A DNA stretch of 64,000 nucleotides from Amoebophrya sp. A120. Its lineage: Eukaryota > Sar > Dinophyceae > Syndiniales > Amoebophryaceae. The notes below the pieces were generated by a model that was not told where the DNA came from, did no database searches, and saw only the letters and a list, made by a program, of their open reading frames with translations. This document shows, piece after piece, positions 33,959-47,000 of this stretch (its first letter is position 1; every line of letters begins with the position of its first letter). Both the position numbers and the translations under genes were made by a program. The stretch is from NCBI GenBank assembly GCA_905178155.1, contig CAJINV010000001.1, positions 13,018,635 to 13,082,634 on the forward strand, written 5' to 3'.

Positions 33959-36023
33959 CTTGATAGATGGCGACGGTAATTTTTGTGTTCTACCAGCGGA
34001 GTAAAACAATTATGTTCTGTCGCCGTGGGCAATAGTTGTAGATCGCCTTCTTGTGACGCTGTAGTTGACTACTAGCGTCTTTCGTGTCGCGCGAAGTCGT
34101 GCTCAATTGGAAATGAAGATGGTCCTCCTCATGAAGATGATGACCTCGAGGATCAACACGCGGGTGTTTGCTACAACTACACGGCGGACCGTAGTGAAGA
34201 AGCTCGCAAATAATTGGTCAGCCACAGCCAGTACTTCTCCCAGCGTGATTAATCAAAATGACGTCGTTTTCATTCTGTTCTTGCTCCCCAGAAGCCTGCA
34301 CCATGAAACAGCTTCGCCACATTCCCGATCCCGTCTGACTCTTGCTTCTTCAGGGACGGCGTTCTTGGCGTTCTTCGCAATTACTTCTTTATATGTTTTC
34401 ATTCATCAAGAACGCCACCTCTTTAACAGCTTGTCATTCTGGTTGCTACCGGCGGCGGCGGTTCACCCGATTCGCCGCCCGTCTCAGCGTCAATCCCGCG
34501 TCGGCGTCTTCAGGATTAATTATTGCACGCCGAGACCGAGACAAGAAGCCTAAGTATTTGTATTAGCAAGCCGGGTAGACATCATTTGCTAGCAGTATCT
34601 TCGGTCGGCCTCGTTCTTAAAAGCCGCTCGTCGTAGGTTGGTCTTCTATTCCGATTTCTTTGCGCTCTCCATGTCGATAAGAAGATCTTGCCGTGCTTTG
34701 GCCTAGTATCTTCGTCGACAAAATAGTATCATATGTAGCCTGAAGCTCCCCAAAAAAGTATCTTAATCTCTAGAATGTCTTATATGAGCGAGCTACGACG
34801 AAGACGATGCCAATGCCATCACCATGATCAAAAAATAAGACCAATACTAGATCGAGTACGATTATGCCGGCTTGAACCGAACAAAAATCGTGAGAGGAGC
34901 ACCACAAAACTCAGTACATCTACATTCTATTTCATCGGTTCTCGCGATAAAGCGGAGTAAGAAGACCATGATCATACCGAAGCGGAAATTCCCATGCTAA
35001 TCCGGCTGCTGGTGTTGCTGTTCATTTGTCACATTACATGCAGAGGAAACATAGAGAAGAAAAATTCGTCGGCCAGCAGTGGTACCAATGGGAGTGGGTG
35101 TAGTTACAGCGAAATTCAAATTGATGTTGAATAAGCAGGCCACACAAGATACATATGTTCTCCACGTTCCTTCGGCGCAGCTGCAGCACGGAACCGGGAC
35201 TGAATCGGGATCGCGGGAAAAAAAGTGAAGAGCAAATGAAATGAAAGAAGTTCTTTTTCGGCTGAAAATAAAGCATCAGAATGAGAATGCTGTCGACGCT
35301 TATGCTCAAAAAACTTGCAACCATCCTACTAAGAGTTAGATCTTGTTGTGCCTTCGAAACTGGGTCGTTTGCGGCGCGCGCGCCACTTCATCTTAAGTAC
35401 TTAATATTTCTGAACTGGTGATGTGCTACTGGCACTGGTGAGAACAATCTGCTTGCGATGACTCAGCAAGTCTTGGAATCGCGCTAAGCAACCAGTACAA
35501 GGGCGCCGAATCGCGCACGGCAGCCTTCTTGCGTGTCCAGTAACAAATTTTTGGCTTCAGCTGTGTTCTAGGGTTTAGATGAGAGTCAGGTGGTATCAGG
35601 GGGCGGGTAGATACAACATCAAGTTCTTCAGTATCAACGGTGGCAGCCGCAGCTCCACCGAACAGGTCTGCGTATTAAAAATTCTTTGAGAAGTTTCTCA
35701 TACGTCGCACTCAGGTCCTTGTCCGTAGTGGCTCTTGGACAAGAATCCTACGGCTCCCATTCGCCTTGTTAAATCTGTGATCTCAAGTAGATGTATCTAT
35801 AGGGTGTAGTCCTATCAATCCAAACGCAAACCGCAAGATGTACAAGCAGCCAGCCTCCGTCGATAATTTGCTGTATTATTGCGAAGAAGTTGCAACAATG
35901 CCAGCAATGTCCATGTCGCCGTCGTGATAAAGGTGAAACAAGTCGACATCCCCGAGTCGTGTGGAGATTCCGTAAAAATACTTAAACTCGTCAAGAACTA
36001 AGTCTTGTTCCCGGCTGTTCTTT
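33959..36023. other. Intergenic, no gene supported
   Basis: About 2 kb. A plus-strand frame at 34065-34553 is open for 162 codons and holds one hydrophobic stretch (AFLAFFAITSLYVFI), and a minus-strand frame at 35034-35324 is open for 96 codons; neither looks like a known protein, and both lack splice or start support. No RNA gene or TIR element was recognised. Confidence 0.4.
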
Positions 36024-36464
36024 CTACACTTCCGCCTTGTATTCGGTCTCACTACTGTAAGACAGGTCGGCGGCGTATTTGATGTACTCTTCCTTAGAGA
36101 CCTTGCCGTCCAAGTTTTTGTCCGCCATCTTGTAGAACTCCCAAAGCTCCCGGTCGGCTACTTCGCCCTTGAAGTTTCCGCGGACTTCTTGTGTCTGTAA
36201 TGAGATCGTAATCAATATATGGATATGAAATGAACTTGAACATCATGATACAAAGATTACGATTAGTACCATCGGAGGAAAAAAAAGATAATGATAAAGA
36301 CATTGAGGTACGTCAAGAAAGCTGTCCTTGTTGGAATCGAATTCATCAAAGTCCCGCATGTATTCTGCTTTTTGCTCTGCTGTGGGCTCCACGTCCCTCC
36401 CTGCAACGAGCACGGAGGCAACTGCCAACCGCAACAGCGTTCGGGTCATGGCTGCTAACGACAT
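36024..36464 (-). CDS. Small secreted two-EF-hand calcium-binding protein
   Basis: Exons 36464-36312 and 36194-36024 join through a 117-bp GT-AG intron in phase 0 to give 107 residues. The N-terminus MSLAAMTRTLLRLAVASVLV looks like a signal peptide, probably cleaved near residue 22. EF-hand 1 has the loop DSNKDSFLDTQE and EF-hand 2 the loop DKNLDGKVSKEE; both have acidic residues at positions 1, 3/5 and Glu at 12, so both should bind calcium. The intron falls inside loop 1, between positions 9 and 10, and only the spliced form has a complete loop, which supports the model. It is shorter than calmodulin (four EF-hands). A secretory-pathway or extracellular calcium-binding role is inferred from the leader. 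Confidence 0.82.
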
Positions 36465-38138
36465 TTTTTGCGACCTATCAGACTTCACGAGAACCAAGTT
36501 GTTGGACGGTGGGTAGACGTAGTCTATTGTATATTGTCGTAGTACTATTCGCACTCTATTTCAATAAACTACTTCGACCCTCTAGTAGAAGTGTTAGAGA
36601 AGAAGGGCCCCTTTTAATCCCCGCAGTAGATCCACATCCAAAAGGAAAGCCGAAAGAGTGATTTCTCACCGCATGACAAAAATGAAACAAATAGGTCCTC
36701 GGCTCAACATCCTGCTGTGATCGCAATAAGAAGCAACGTTTTTTCCTATACTAGACTAAATACTTCGACGTTCTCCTTTCTTAGTTTCGACTTTGCCTCT
36801 TAGATTTACTACTTCACTTCATAATTGTTAGGTGAAGTTGGATCCCTTGACTTCGTGACGTTGCGTCTTGCCAAATTAATTGACCTCGATATGATGTCCT
36901 CGCCATCGCAGAACCAGAAAAATGTGAAGTAACTTCAACAAGATGGCAACAAGTGTCGCGCATTCAGAGAGACATGCAAAAGGCACGGCTTTTTTACTTA
37001 CTGTTCGAGTACTTCAACATCCGTGGGCTATAACTTGATGATCCGTCCATGATTTCTTTGTTCAACATCAACAACGTCGGAGCATTCCGAAGAACATCTC
37101 GATCCTTAGTAAAAATCTCTGCACGGAAGCTATTTTTGCTTTTTTGGCCGTGACAGTGCCCGTATGTAGTTCCTGTTCCTTGTGTTTTGATGTCAGTGGG
37201 TAGTTCTTTCCGCTCCTAAGCATGATCGCAGCAACTTGGTATCGGGGAAGACGGATCAGCGCATGCAATCCGACTTCTCGACGGAGTTACAGTCACCTTG
37301 ACCTTGTCGCCGTGATCAGCATAGGGAAGTAGCAGTAAGTCGCTTGTTTTACGTTTAAACTTATCCTTCGTACGTGATCCGTGTCGCTGTGTCGTGTGAA
37401 TGATGGCGTGACATCAAAAAGAAAAAGCATCGTGCTTCGGCCTCTGGATCGTAAGACGCTCGCCAACTCGCTATTTCGCGTCGATGCCACAAAAAGCTGC
37501 TGCAACAGCACCCCGCAGCCGATGGAGTCTTCTATCCGATAGATTCCGGTTGGACCGCAAAAAAACTCGAGGTAGCTAATGCAACCACGCATGCTGCACA
37601 GCATCAAGAAGCGCCAGCGAAATCTCCAACTTGCTAGTGCGAGCGGCGTGGATTTTGGTCGTGCTCACTCGACTTACATGCCTTCTCCGTCAACATGCGG
37701 ACGACAGGCCGCTTTCACCAATTCCGAAGCCCTGACTCAGCGGTCCTGGTCCTTCTGTCGCTTTCAGTAGTTTGGCCGCGGCGCTGCTCGTCGTGTCGCC
37801 GCGTCTGTCTCGGCGCACAGCAGCTCCATGCGGTATCACCCTCGGCGCAGACCACAAGCAGTACAACCATGCAGCTGGATTTGCTCGGAGCCGCGGCAGC
37901 ACTACCAAGTAGAGGGCCGGGCGCAAGGAAGGAACCGCACGCAATGACTTCAGTCTGCTGTGAAGGACATGGGCAAAGATCGCCGACAATCGGCGATGAC
38001 GTTCTTTCGCACAAAGTTCAACGCAAACACTGTAGGTAGTAAACACTGTGCGCGATGTCGCTGTCTGTGCCCTCGTCAGGTTACGCCATTTGTATACGGG
38101 TAGTTGTCGTCTATTCGCAAAAATAAAGCTGGCACTCC
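36465..38138. other. Intergenic, weak ORFs only
   Basis: About 1.7 kb. Minus-strand frames at 37607-37293 (starting MMLCSMRGCISYLEFFCGPT) and at 37690-38046 are open for about 100 codons each but have competing overlapping frames and no recognisable family. An isolated GCATGACAAA motif lies near 36672 without inverted-repeat ends. Nothing is annotated with confidence. Confidence 0.4.
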
Positions 38139-41030
38139 TCAGAGCGTCGCGCCCTTGCCCAGTCGCTCCTCTAGCCGCGCAAACTTTGGGCGCAGCGAGT
38201 CCACCTTAGCGGTCAAGGCCTCCTCTGTCAGCTCGTCTTCGTGGTCGTAAATCCACTCTTCGATGTCCTGGAGCAGCTTCAGGTGCTCGGTCCGCTCCGA
38301 CTCCTCCGTTTTTTCCTTGAGTGCTTGCCCCTGGAGAAGGCTACGCTGCCGATAGACCTCGGCCTCAACATCGTTGCGTAGGTCCTCCAATTTCTGCACT
38401 TTGATGGCCTGCGCCTGAAATTCGAGCTCGGTGTTCTTCAGCTTCGCAAAAACCTCCGGAGAACACGCGCCCGGCAGGTCGGAACAGCTGATCGAAAGAG
38501 GTTGGACCGCAACCGCTGGGTCGCTGCGTGTTTTTGGTGCGAACCCAAAAATTGGAAAAAGAAAATGAAGCGGATACTTACGTCGTGGCTGTCTTCTCTA
38601 GCTGCATGATTCTGATTGTGATTCACTATAAAACATAAACAATGTAGATCGGCGGAGCAGTATGTAACGCGAGCAGGATCTGCACCAGGGAGCAAGACGA
38701 GGACCGTGCTGCGACTCGTTTTTCGTCTACAGTGAATCAATCTACATCTTCTAGTAAAACTTAAACTTTCATCTCACGCGAAGCATCATGGTCGCACTGT
38801 GGTTGAGATAGAGTTACCACATACCCAAGGGTAAGAAGTACCTGGGCACGAGTGTCGCTGAATCTATGCTGAAGATTCCGTGGGCGTCGAGTTTTGCCTT
38901 GACCTGGATCTTCGCCCGGTCCGGGTTATCCACCTCGATTTTGTAAGTTCCGAGCTTGACCGCGGGGTTCTCGGTCACAAACGCCGACAGCTCGAAGGTT
39001 TTCTGTCGGAATAGGCTCAGGGATCGCATCAGGTTGAGGGAGCTCTGCGACGGGAACACCTCAAAGGTTTCCTGCTTACCGTCCGCGTTCCAAGAAACCG
39101 AAACGCCACGCTGGGAATAGAGCCAAACCTGTAGGTACGAGAATCGATTTTGAGCGATGGAAAAAAAGTTAATATAGTGTATCAACATAGTCTTCATCTT
39201 CACGAACATCATCCTATTATTTAAAGTAATTTCTTTTTGTTTCGAATAAAGTTTGAAAGAGAGCAAGCACGACAGGGCATCATAGTCATTTTTCGATATG
39301 GATATGATACGTTGTAGTCCCGGACTTTATAGAGCGGGCTGTAGATCGCGGCCTGCAGTGCGCAACCGCGCACCACCGCCTCATCGGCGTTCAATGTCCG
39401 AGAAAGAGTTTTCGTTTGAAAACACTCCTCGCATACTCGTTGCACCCACTGGACTCGAGAAGCGCCACCGATGATCTCGACGGAGTCGATCTGCGACACG
39501 TCTAGACCTGAAATAATGCAGCGGCCGCGAATAGAAACTGAAAAGTAACTAGGACGACGACGAAGCAATAATTAAAGTACTTACTCACTAAATAACCCCT
39601 CCAACTTACTAGCAGTTCGACTTCCAAGCGACGAACGCGAAGTAGGCCATGATCGTCAAGACACTCGATAAAGTAGAAGATCATACTGGAACGAGTACAT
39701 AGATCAAGATCGCAGTAGAAGTTGTACATGCTCGTTGGACCGCGTCGACGATGAGGGTTCGGAGGCGGAGCTTGAGCGGCTCGCAAAGGTCCTCGAACGT
39801 TTCCCGGGTCACCTTGCCACTGAGATCGTAGTCTTCCACCAGACATTCCACACCCAGCGGCGCTTCGTCGTTAGACGAGAGGATCTTCTTGGTCTTCTGG
39901 ATCGCCTCCTCGAGCTTCAAGCAGGCCTTCTTGTTCGTTAACGGGTCGAGTTTGTGCTTCGTTTGAAATTCCGCGGCGAAGTGCTTCATCAGCGCTAAAT
40001 CCATATCCCGGGCCCCGAACTGGTCGCAGGTTTCGCTCACAAGCTGCAGGCCGTCTTTGGTAAAGCGCGCGATGGCCACGAAAGACGTGCTGTGCCCGCA
40101 GCCACAGAAGGCCACATGCATCGGCTCCTTCACCAGTTCATCCACGCGGTAGGGGCCGTAACTCACCGCGGCCGCTGCGCCGTCCGTCATAATGCGCAGC
40201 ACCTTCATGCCGGCAAGGGATGCGGCCTTGATGAGCGCACGGCGGTGGCCGTCGGTGTAGTAGGCCGGACACGACAGAACGACGTTCAACTTCTTGTCGT
40301 CTGTTAGCCCATCTGTAAATATTAAATCAAATAACTTTCTATGTCGGAAATTCAAATTGAAGCACTTGCTCCTTTCTCCCTGTTCTTCTCAATTTTGCAA
40401 GCGAAACACTGAGAGATTGAAGAAGAATCAACTACGTAAAGTTGGAAGCATGATGAGAAAACCATAGATAATCTTCCGTGTCTTACTGCAATTTGTCGCG
40501 TCGGCTCCCTCTTCTGCGAAAAAAGAGCACCACTTCAACGCGATGTGCCTTATTTTGACGAGCAGCATGGAGATAATCTGCATGACGCTGTAGACCTGCT
40601 TGTCGCCGAGGTAGCTGACCTCGAACCCAACTATCTTTGCCTTTTCTACTCCATCGACTACTTTGAGGGGACAGAGAGACCAAAACTCTTCGTTCTTTAG
40701 CAGCATACTGTCTGCGGACGACGCGGCTCCTCCTGCTGCAGCGCCAGCATTTGATATTTCGGAGGAAGACGGCAGTTGGAGCAAGTGCTTGAAGTACCGC
40801 ACACTGTTCTTCAGGTTGGACTTTATCAGGCCGTGCGCCTTGTCACCCTCGAGTCGCTGCGTGTTGGTGAAGCCGATCACGCTCGGCGTGGCGCGGTTGT
40901 TCACCTCATTTTGCACAATCTCCACCGTGGTGCCCCGCTCGGAGATGAAGGCGACTTTTGCCGTCGAGGAACCTATGTCGATACCCAGGATCGGATTACC
41001 GAACTGCCGCCGCGTTTCGTCTAGGTCCAT
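38139..41030 (-). CDS. Short divergent Hsp110/SSE-type chaperone (Hsp70 superfamily)
   Basis: Five exons, 41030-40487, 40312-39728, 39507-39311, 39128-38842 and 38523-38139, join by GT-AG introns into 665 residues. The Hsp70-superfamily ATPase domain begins near residue 16 with GIDIGSSTAKVAFIS and includes VVLSCPAYYTDGHRRAL, the DLSGKVTRETFE stretch and [14 protein letters not shown], then LNADEAVVRGCALQAAIYS. The Hsp110-type pattern CPAYY...RRAL and the DGAAAAVSYG segment separate it from canonical Hsp70. The substrate-binding beta part follows (VWLYSQRGVSVSW, LDAHGIFSID) and a short helical part ends the protein. It is well below the 800 or so residues usual for Hsp110: the acidic loop and much of the helical lid are missing. 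Hsp110 proteins act as nucleotide-exchange factors and holdases for Hsp70. A second, full-length copy lies at 51139-56598. Confidence 0.92.
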
Positions 41031-41728
41031 CTTCTTGTTCTAGGTGTATTTTTTGCTATTGCTGTCAAAAAATCCGACACAAAGGTAAAGTCTTCGTCTT
41101 GGTAGTTTGATCCAATCTCACCAGCACAAACACGCTATACAAGGAACAACATGAAGAACATAGATCAGCGTGGTCGTCTAGGTCTAGAACTACTGACTTC
41201 GAGTCAGATATTGTTCGGATTAGATTTAGAACTGCAGAAAGAGAAACGCACGCGGACGCGCGATATTGAATAAGCAGGAGGACATGAACAATACTCTGAC
41301 ATCGTAATCGTTCTACCATCTTCATTTGACAAAAAAAGGCGGGTCGCGGCCTTTTGATTTACATGCTACTTCCTGTATTTCTTCATCAGGAAGAAGATCC
41401 ACCAATAGAACTAGGACCAATAATTTGGATGTCGAGCTCTTTTTCGGAGGTCAATTTTTAGGTATTCTCAAGCAGCCGAATGCTGCGTCATCACGATGAA
41501 ACAAGCCATTGCAACGTTCGGACACTCGTAAACTCTGTACAACTTCTACGGAAGCGGTTGCTTGTAGTTGTACTTTATGTTTCTCTAGTAATAAACGCAT
41601 CAGGAAGATGAACTATAAACACAACGCGGAGACGACCTACAACTGCACCGGAACAGCCATCCATTTTTCTACCTCGGACATTTTTCATCGGGGCGATTTA
41701 TTGCTATTCGTCTCCTACTAGACTGATG
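41031..41728. other. Intergenic, nothing seen
   Basis: About 700 bp between the short Hsp110 gene and the putative methyltransferase. Only short frames without codon or family support on either strand; no RNA gene or TIR element. Confidence 0.5.
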
Positions 41729-43054
41729 TCACAACTCTAACTTCGACGTCGCACTCGCAGTCGCTCTATTGATGCTCCTGCTCCTCCGTCTGAAAACATA
41801 AAAATTCCTGTGATATTTGGTCCGTCCCTCTTCTATACCGACACTGAAGGTCCAATTCAATAAAGATTCATTTTCGCCTCCAACATTCAACACCTCCTTG
41901 TACGTCCCACTAGTGGCTGCGGCATCAGCAATCCAGACTTCGGCCTGCACAGGTTTCTTCAACAACCGATTTGCTTCGTTCCCGGCAACACCGCTGGCTG
42001 CCGGAGAAAATGACAAAAGACGTGGCTCTTCTACTGCTCCTGATGGTGCTGGAGGCCCTATACTGTTGTCTACTCCCTCATCCAAGGCTCTGAGCACGGA
42101 TCGCAGCCATGTCTGCACCCTGCTCGCTCCGACATCCCACGTTAGACGGTACAAGCAGATAATGTTCAGCACCTCGGGATCCGGCGACAGGTAGCGAGCC
42201 AGTTGCCGACCAACTTCTTTCTGTGTTGAAGAAGACGAGGACGCGGTGACAAAGGCATCTTCTTGCAGAAAGACGATGGGCAACGCAAAGGGATCAGCTT
42301 TTTCCGCAAGCTGTCGTTCGCTTTCGCGTGTAGTTGTGTCCTCGGCCGATGATGATTTAGATTTTGGGCGTGCTGATCTATAAAAATGTCTGCTAGAAGC
42401 GTCAGTCCTTTCCTTCCTCCTGGTTGACAAAAACGCCCTCTGCAATTCTTTCACGGCTCGCCCCCACGGAGCAGCGTCCACGAGAACCGCACTTTCTAGC
42501 GACGCCGTAACTTCTACTTGAGGTGACTCCAAAAAGGACAACATTCCCCACAGTTCGCTGGCTGGCCCGGCTCCCAAAGCACAAAGGTGCAGCCGCGTCG
42601 TGGATTTTTGGACGTCCTCGGGCTCGCCAGAAGAGACTGATACAGCTGTTGACCGTGACGAGGAGAATGCGTAACTCAAATCGTTTTCACCTTTTGGTTT
42701 TGAAGACATCATCAAACTCGAAGTAAACCCATCTCTACTTGTAGTCTGCCTTCCTGCGGCTATTGCGCAGTACTCGAAATCATTGGCGGTCCTGGTTGGG
42801 AGAAGTTGGTGGACGTAGCCCACCTGCAGCAATTCTTTCGAGTAGTCTTCCAGAGTTCCGGGACGAATCCACCACTTCTGGAACACCTGCTCGATCTCTC
42901 GCCGCGTCGCGTCATCGACTGCTACTCCAGGAGGCTTTCCGAGAAACGGCCCTGTCCACTCCTCAACGGTGATACTCACCGATTTTTCGACGTCGGCCAA
43001 AACGGGGTCGTCGTGGGCACGCGCCTTCGTCAAACTCACCAGGATCCCACCCAT
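41729..43054 (-). CDS. Putative methyltransferase-like protein, single exon
   Basis: ATG 43054 to TGA 41729, 441 residues with no intron needed. Near residue 155 the sequence LHLCALGAGPASELWGML resembles the Gly-rich S-adenosylmethionine-binding loop (motif I, hxxxGxGxG) and is followed about 30 residues later by VLVDAAPWGRAVKEL, where an acidic residue after strand 2 would bind the ribose. LPIVFLQEDAF and LNIICLYRLTWDVG look like the next core strands. The loops between are Ser- and Arg-rich. This pattern is typical of Rossmann-fold methyltransferases, but the third Gly of motif I is replaced, and the substrate is unknown. The start MGGILVSL could also indicate N-myristoylation (Gly2), but that is weak. 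Confidence 0.5.
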   Translation of the reverse strand: MGGILVSLTKARAHDDPVLADVEKSVSITVEEWTGPFLGKPPGVAVDDATRREIEQVFQKWWIRPGTLEDYSKELLQVGYVHQLLPTRTANDFEYCAIAAGRQTTSRDGFTSSLMMSSKPKGENDLSYAFSSSRSTAVSVSSGEPEDVQKSTTRLHLCALGAGPASELWGMLSFLESPQVEVTASLESAVLVDAAPWGRAVKELQRAFLSTRRKERTDASSRHFYRSARPKSKSSSAEDTTTRESERQLAEKADPFALPIVFLQEDAFVTASSSSSTQKEVGRQLARYLSPDPEVLNIICLYRLTWDVGASRVQTWLRSVLRALDEGVDNSIGPPAPSGAVEEPRLLSFSPAASGVAGNEANRLLKKPVQAEVWIADAAATSGTYKEVLNVGGENESLLNWTFSVGIEEGRTKYHRNFYVFRRRSRSINRATASATSKLEL

Positions 43055-44010
43055 TTATGTATGAAATTATCTGTAGCGGTTGAACGGTGGACAGGAACGT
43101 TGCTGGTGATGTTCTACCCGTACCCTTCCTCCAGTACCAATAGTACCTGTGAACGAACCTGAAAAACTTTTCAGCGGATCTTCAGCTACGTCCAAAAAAA
43201 CCACTTCTTGGCCGAACAATGGTGCCGTCCTTTCATCTTGTCTGGCTCACACGGTAAGAAAGAAACTGTTACAACGGTGCCAGGAATCGACCGAAAAAGA
43301 GGCCCATCCAATGAATACCAAAACCAGCAAACCGACTCTACATGCATTCGCTAGCCTCGAAAAGACGTATTTCCACTTTGAAAAAGGAGGTGCGCAAAAA
43401 TAATACGGAAAAGGAGAGGGAGCAAGTCGCGAGCCTTTTGTTTCTGTGCGTACTAGCAATCTTTTCATCATCATATTTTGATTTTTTTCGCGTTTTTCTT
43501 TGTTCTTTTTCAGATCGCCTGAGCTTTCAAAATTGAAAGTTTGAGTCGGAGACGGCAGGCCAGACACCGTCCCGCAATTACATACTTTCTCAATGCGAAA
43601 AGCACTCAGGAGTTGGTATTCAGCTCGTTAATATTTGCGCTTGTAGATTTTATTTTTATCATACAGGAACGTGCATAGGGTATAACTAAAGCAACTTTCT
43701 CACTGGCTTGAGCTTGTTAATCAGAATCAATCAGAAGAAGTAAAGAGGAGTTAGAAGATAGAAGACAAAAACATCCGAAGAATGAAATCGTAAGCATTTA
43801 GGATTAGCATGTGCATGAGCATCAGACTTTTTATTGGTGAACAGATATTATGCTCTTGCTGACCTTCTGCGTGTTCTTGACCTAAACAGTAAACGCTGTT
43901 TTTGAGTGTGAGTGAATGCGGGTAGGACTAGGAGCTCCTTATTGGCCCGTCTTCTTCTGTTTTTTGGTATGGGTCGTTTCAGAACCCAACAGGTCGTGGC
44001 GCGGTTTTGT
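43055..44010. other. Intergenic between lipase and methyltransferase-like genes
   Basis: About 950 bp. The plus-strand frames near 43149-43536 and a minus-strand frame at 43247-43567 overlap and are not convincing. The minus frame ending at 43979 overlaps the lipase C-terminal exon in another frame and is probably a shadow. No RNA gene or TIR element. Confidence 0.45.
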
Positions 44011-47000
44011 TCATGAATGGGAATTCAACAAAGTCTCGCCCATTGGCAGCTGTTCCATAGCTTTCGTCTCTTGATGTGGTTTTCCACCCGCCCCCGTGGT
44101 CTTCTTTGATGTTATCGTCGGCCCCAAAGGTATTCTCGCCCCAGCAGCGCGGAGGTTTTTCTTTTCCTCGATAACGTTGCCGATATGCTTCAGGTAGACC
44201 CATGGAACATGACTGGTCATAGGGACATAAGAAAGTTGTATTAATCTATGCATTGCCAAAGTATCGTTTTCCCATGCAGAGCCGAAGAACGACGGACGCA
44301 CCTCTTTCCTTGGCAACGAACAAGAACAAGATGGTACTTATTTATCGACATCCGCAGGCAAATCTCCATCACAAGCGCCGTCTGTTGTTGTAGTTCAATC
44401 AACTTCAACAGGCATCGTATAAAGTGTCTGTGTGTAAGCTTTGTCTCATCTGCGAACAGGAACGCGACACTTTTGCACCTGATAAATCCCTGGGGAAAAA
44501 ATAAGATTTCGATCGAGCATGGTGTTCGGAACAAAGTAATAACTCGGCAACATCGAGACTAGCAACTTCTTTTCCGAAGTCTCGTTGCACTTTTGCGTTC
44601 TCCCCACGTTTCCTCCCTTCAACGCGACAGTGCCATTGGTATCGGATTCGGATGTTGCAGCGTGCGTAAACACACCTGCGCCAGCATCTTCGTCCTTGCA
44701 CTTCAAGCTGCGCTGCAGCGAATCTAGCGTCTCGGAACTGCCAGGCTCTTCATGGGTGAGCATAATGACGCTTCCATTCACGGCGTTCGTTGAGACTGGT
44801 AGCATCCAATCCGACACATCCCGCATGCTGTGCCGCTCCGTTTCAAGCTTTTTGTAAAGCTCAGGCCCATTCCGGAAATATGCAACACATGACTCACTGG
44901 GACATTCTGCAATTTTCGTTCCTCTCCCGAGAAGCCAATTAACCCAACTAAGCTGGTTTGCGGGAGCCGACTTGGCGCACGGAGTGTTCTCTGCCGCGCG
45001 ACACCTGTCGCTCTCCTCCTGCAACATCTCCAGCGACCTCCCGACCACTTGCCTGTAGGGGGCACTGATGCGCGGCACCCAATCGTCCTGGACAGCAACG
45101 GAGTACCATACTCCGGCGTCACAATGTGAATTGGAAATAAAAGTCACTCCATTACTATCGTTATCATGACCAGGAGTACAATTTGCGGTTGCATGATGAT
45201 TCTCAAACGCCTTGGATTTCACTCCCACAAGCAGAAAATGCCCGCCCTCGGACGTGCACCTTTGTAGATTGTAACTCGCCAAGTCTATCCATATGGGCTG
45301 TCCCAAAGAAAATCGGCACTTATCGACCGGCTTTTCGGTTATTTCCCTGATTGCCACGGACCGAGTCAGCCCGGAAGTCGTGGCAATTCGGAGGACCTAA
45401 GCGACGAAACGCACGGCCTTGGCATAGCTCCAATAGCGCGTCGAAACACGACCAGAAAGAGCGGCAATGCCAATAAGTGCAAGCGAATGCCGATCAGACT
45501 AACGGCCAGACGACTAAAACGATCACACAAGGGCCCGAATTTGGACACGTCAAAGGGCTGCGGCCGCTCTGGTCCCCCCCGCTAGCCGGTACAGAATGCC
45601 AGCAACTGCGGCCGCCCTCCCCCCGATAGCCGGCCTCGCCCAGCATGGCGAGGGCCGACGCTGTGCTGCTGGTTCAATAGCAACGGCGCCAGAGCTCGCG
45701 GCGGCGGCACCAGCCAGAAGCAGAGAAACGGCTTCCCCCGATGCTACTACGCTTCCGAGAATAGCCCAATCCGCGGCCGCGACAGTCGCGCACATTTTCG
45801 GCGCAGCTGTGACGCAAACAAATCCGGCGATAGCCATAGGGGATAGACATAGCCGATAGACATTTCGAGTCGCCACTCTGTATCCATCTCGCCAAGGTGG
45901 TTTTGAAAGCATGTTTTGAAACAGGTTTTGAAATAGCCAAGTCCTTGCAGAAAAGTTGGCTGGTTTGAGTACAGAACGCAGCCACTTTTCTGAATGCGTG
46001 GCGATTGCAGAGAAAAATCGCTTTGACTCCTATGGGAAACAGTGGCCACGCCTACTCCCGACGATGTGGCCGGCAGAAATACCCAAACAACGCGAAGGGG
46101 ATAGCGAGACGAGGAGACTCGGCCTCTGCGTCATGGTGTTCAAAGGCCACCAGTGGCTTCTGGGCGCAACTATGTATTCCCATGGCCAGGAACAAGCAGA
46201 AACGCGAAACCGCATGGCATGCGGCGCTGCGCGGGCTCGGAGCCTGCCGAACCGGCTGGCGAGACGAGACGGGGCAGACCAAAAAAGCCCAAGGCGCCCG
46301 CGATAGCCCGGCCGCGACTGGCGGAGCCTGAGCTGCGGCCGGTCCTTGTCCGCGGGCGGCGGCCGATCAACCTGCGACACGACGCCGCGCCACGCCCTCG
46401 CCTGCCTTCGCAGACAAGGCGCGGCACCACACCCTGCCCCGCCCTCGACCGATCAACCTACGCTACGGCACCACGCCACGCCCTTGCATGCGGTTTCGCG
46501 CTTCTGGTGCCCCTGCGCGGCTGTTGCTGCGCCCACACCCCGGCGAAACTGGGACACACCCAGCCGCGCCGCGCGCCCCATGGCCGCCCTGATGCGTTTG
46601 GCCTTTAGAAGCCCTGAAGCAGAAAATGCCCGCCCTCGGACGTGCACCTTAGCTGGGCGGTTTGCTTTTTCTTGCACAAATCATGCGTATGCATCCATAG
46701 AGGATTCATTTGTGTTTAGTATTAACTTTGAGTTTACAATGGGCATATATCGTCTTTTGTCAGTCGTGAGAGTGAGGACTTTTCGTTCCTTGCTTACCCA
46801 AACCTTTTTTTGTACTCGGGAATTAGCGGAGATCATGGCAGGCGGGGCGACACCCACGCCCCAGAGAGGATATTCATCGTGGACGGCAGTGGCAGAGGAC
46901 ATGGACAGTATTTTTGGAGTCGCTGTTTGCTGCTCTCCCGAATCGACATTTGCAAGACCCCGGGGTCGCTGGAGGTCCCGGAGCAAATTCTGACCCTTCC

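Noticed and set aside
43979-44203. A 74-residue minus-strand frame reading GLPEAYRQRYRGKEK and on.
   Set aside because: It overlaps the lipase C-terminal exon in another frame; the lipase frame holds the family's catalytic His region, so this one is taken as a shadow.
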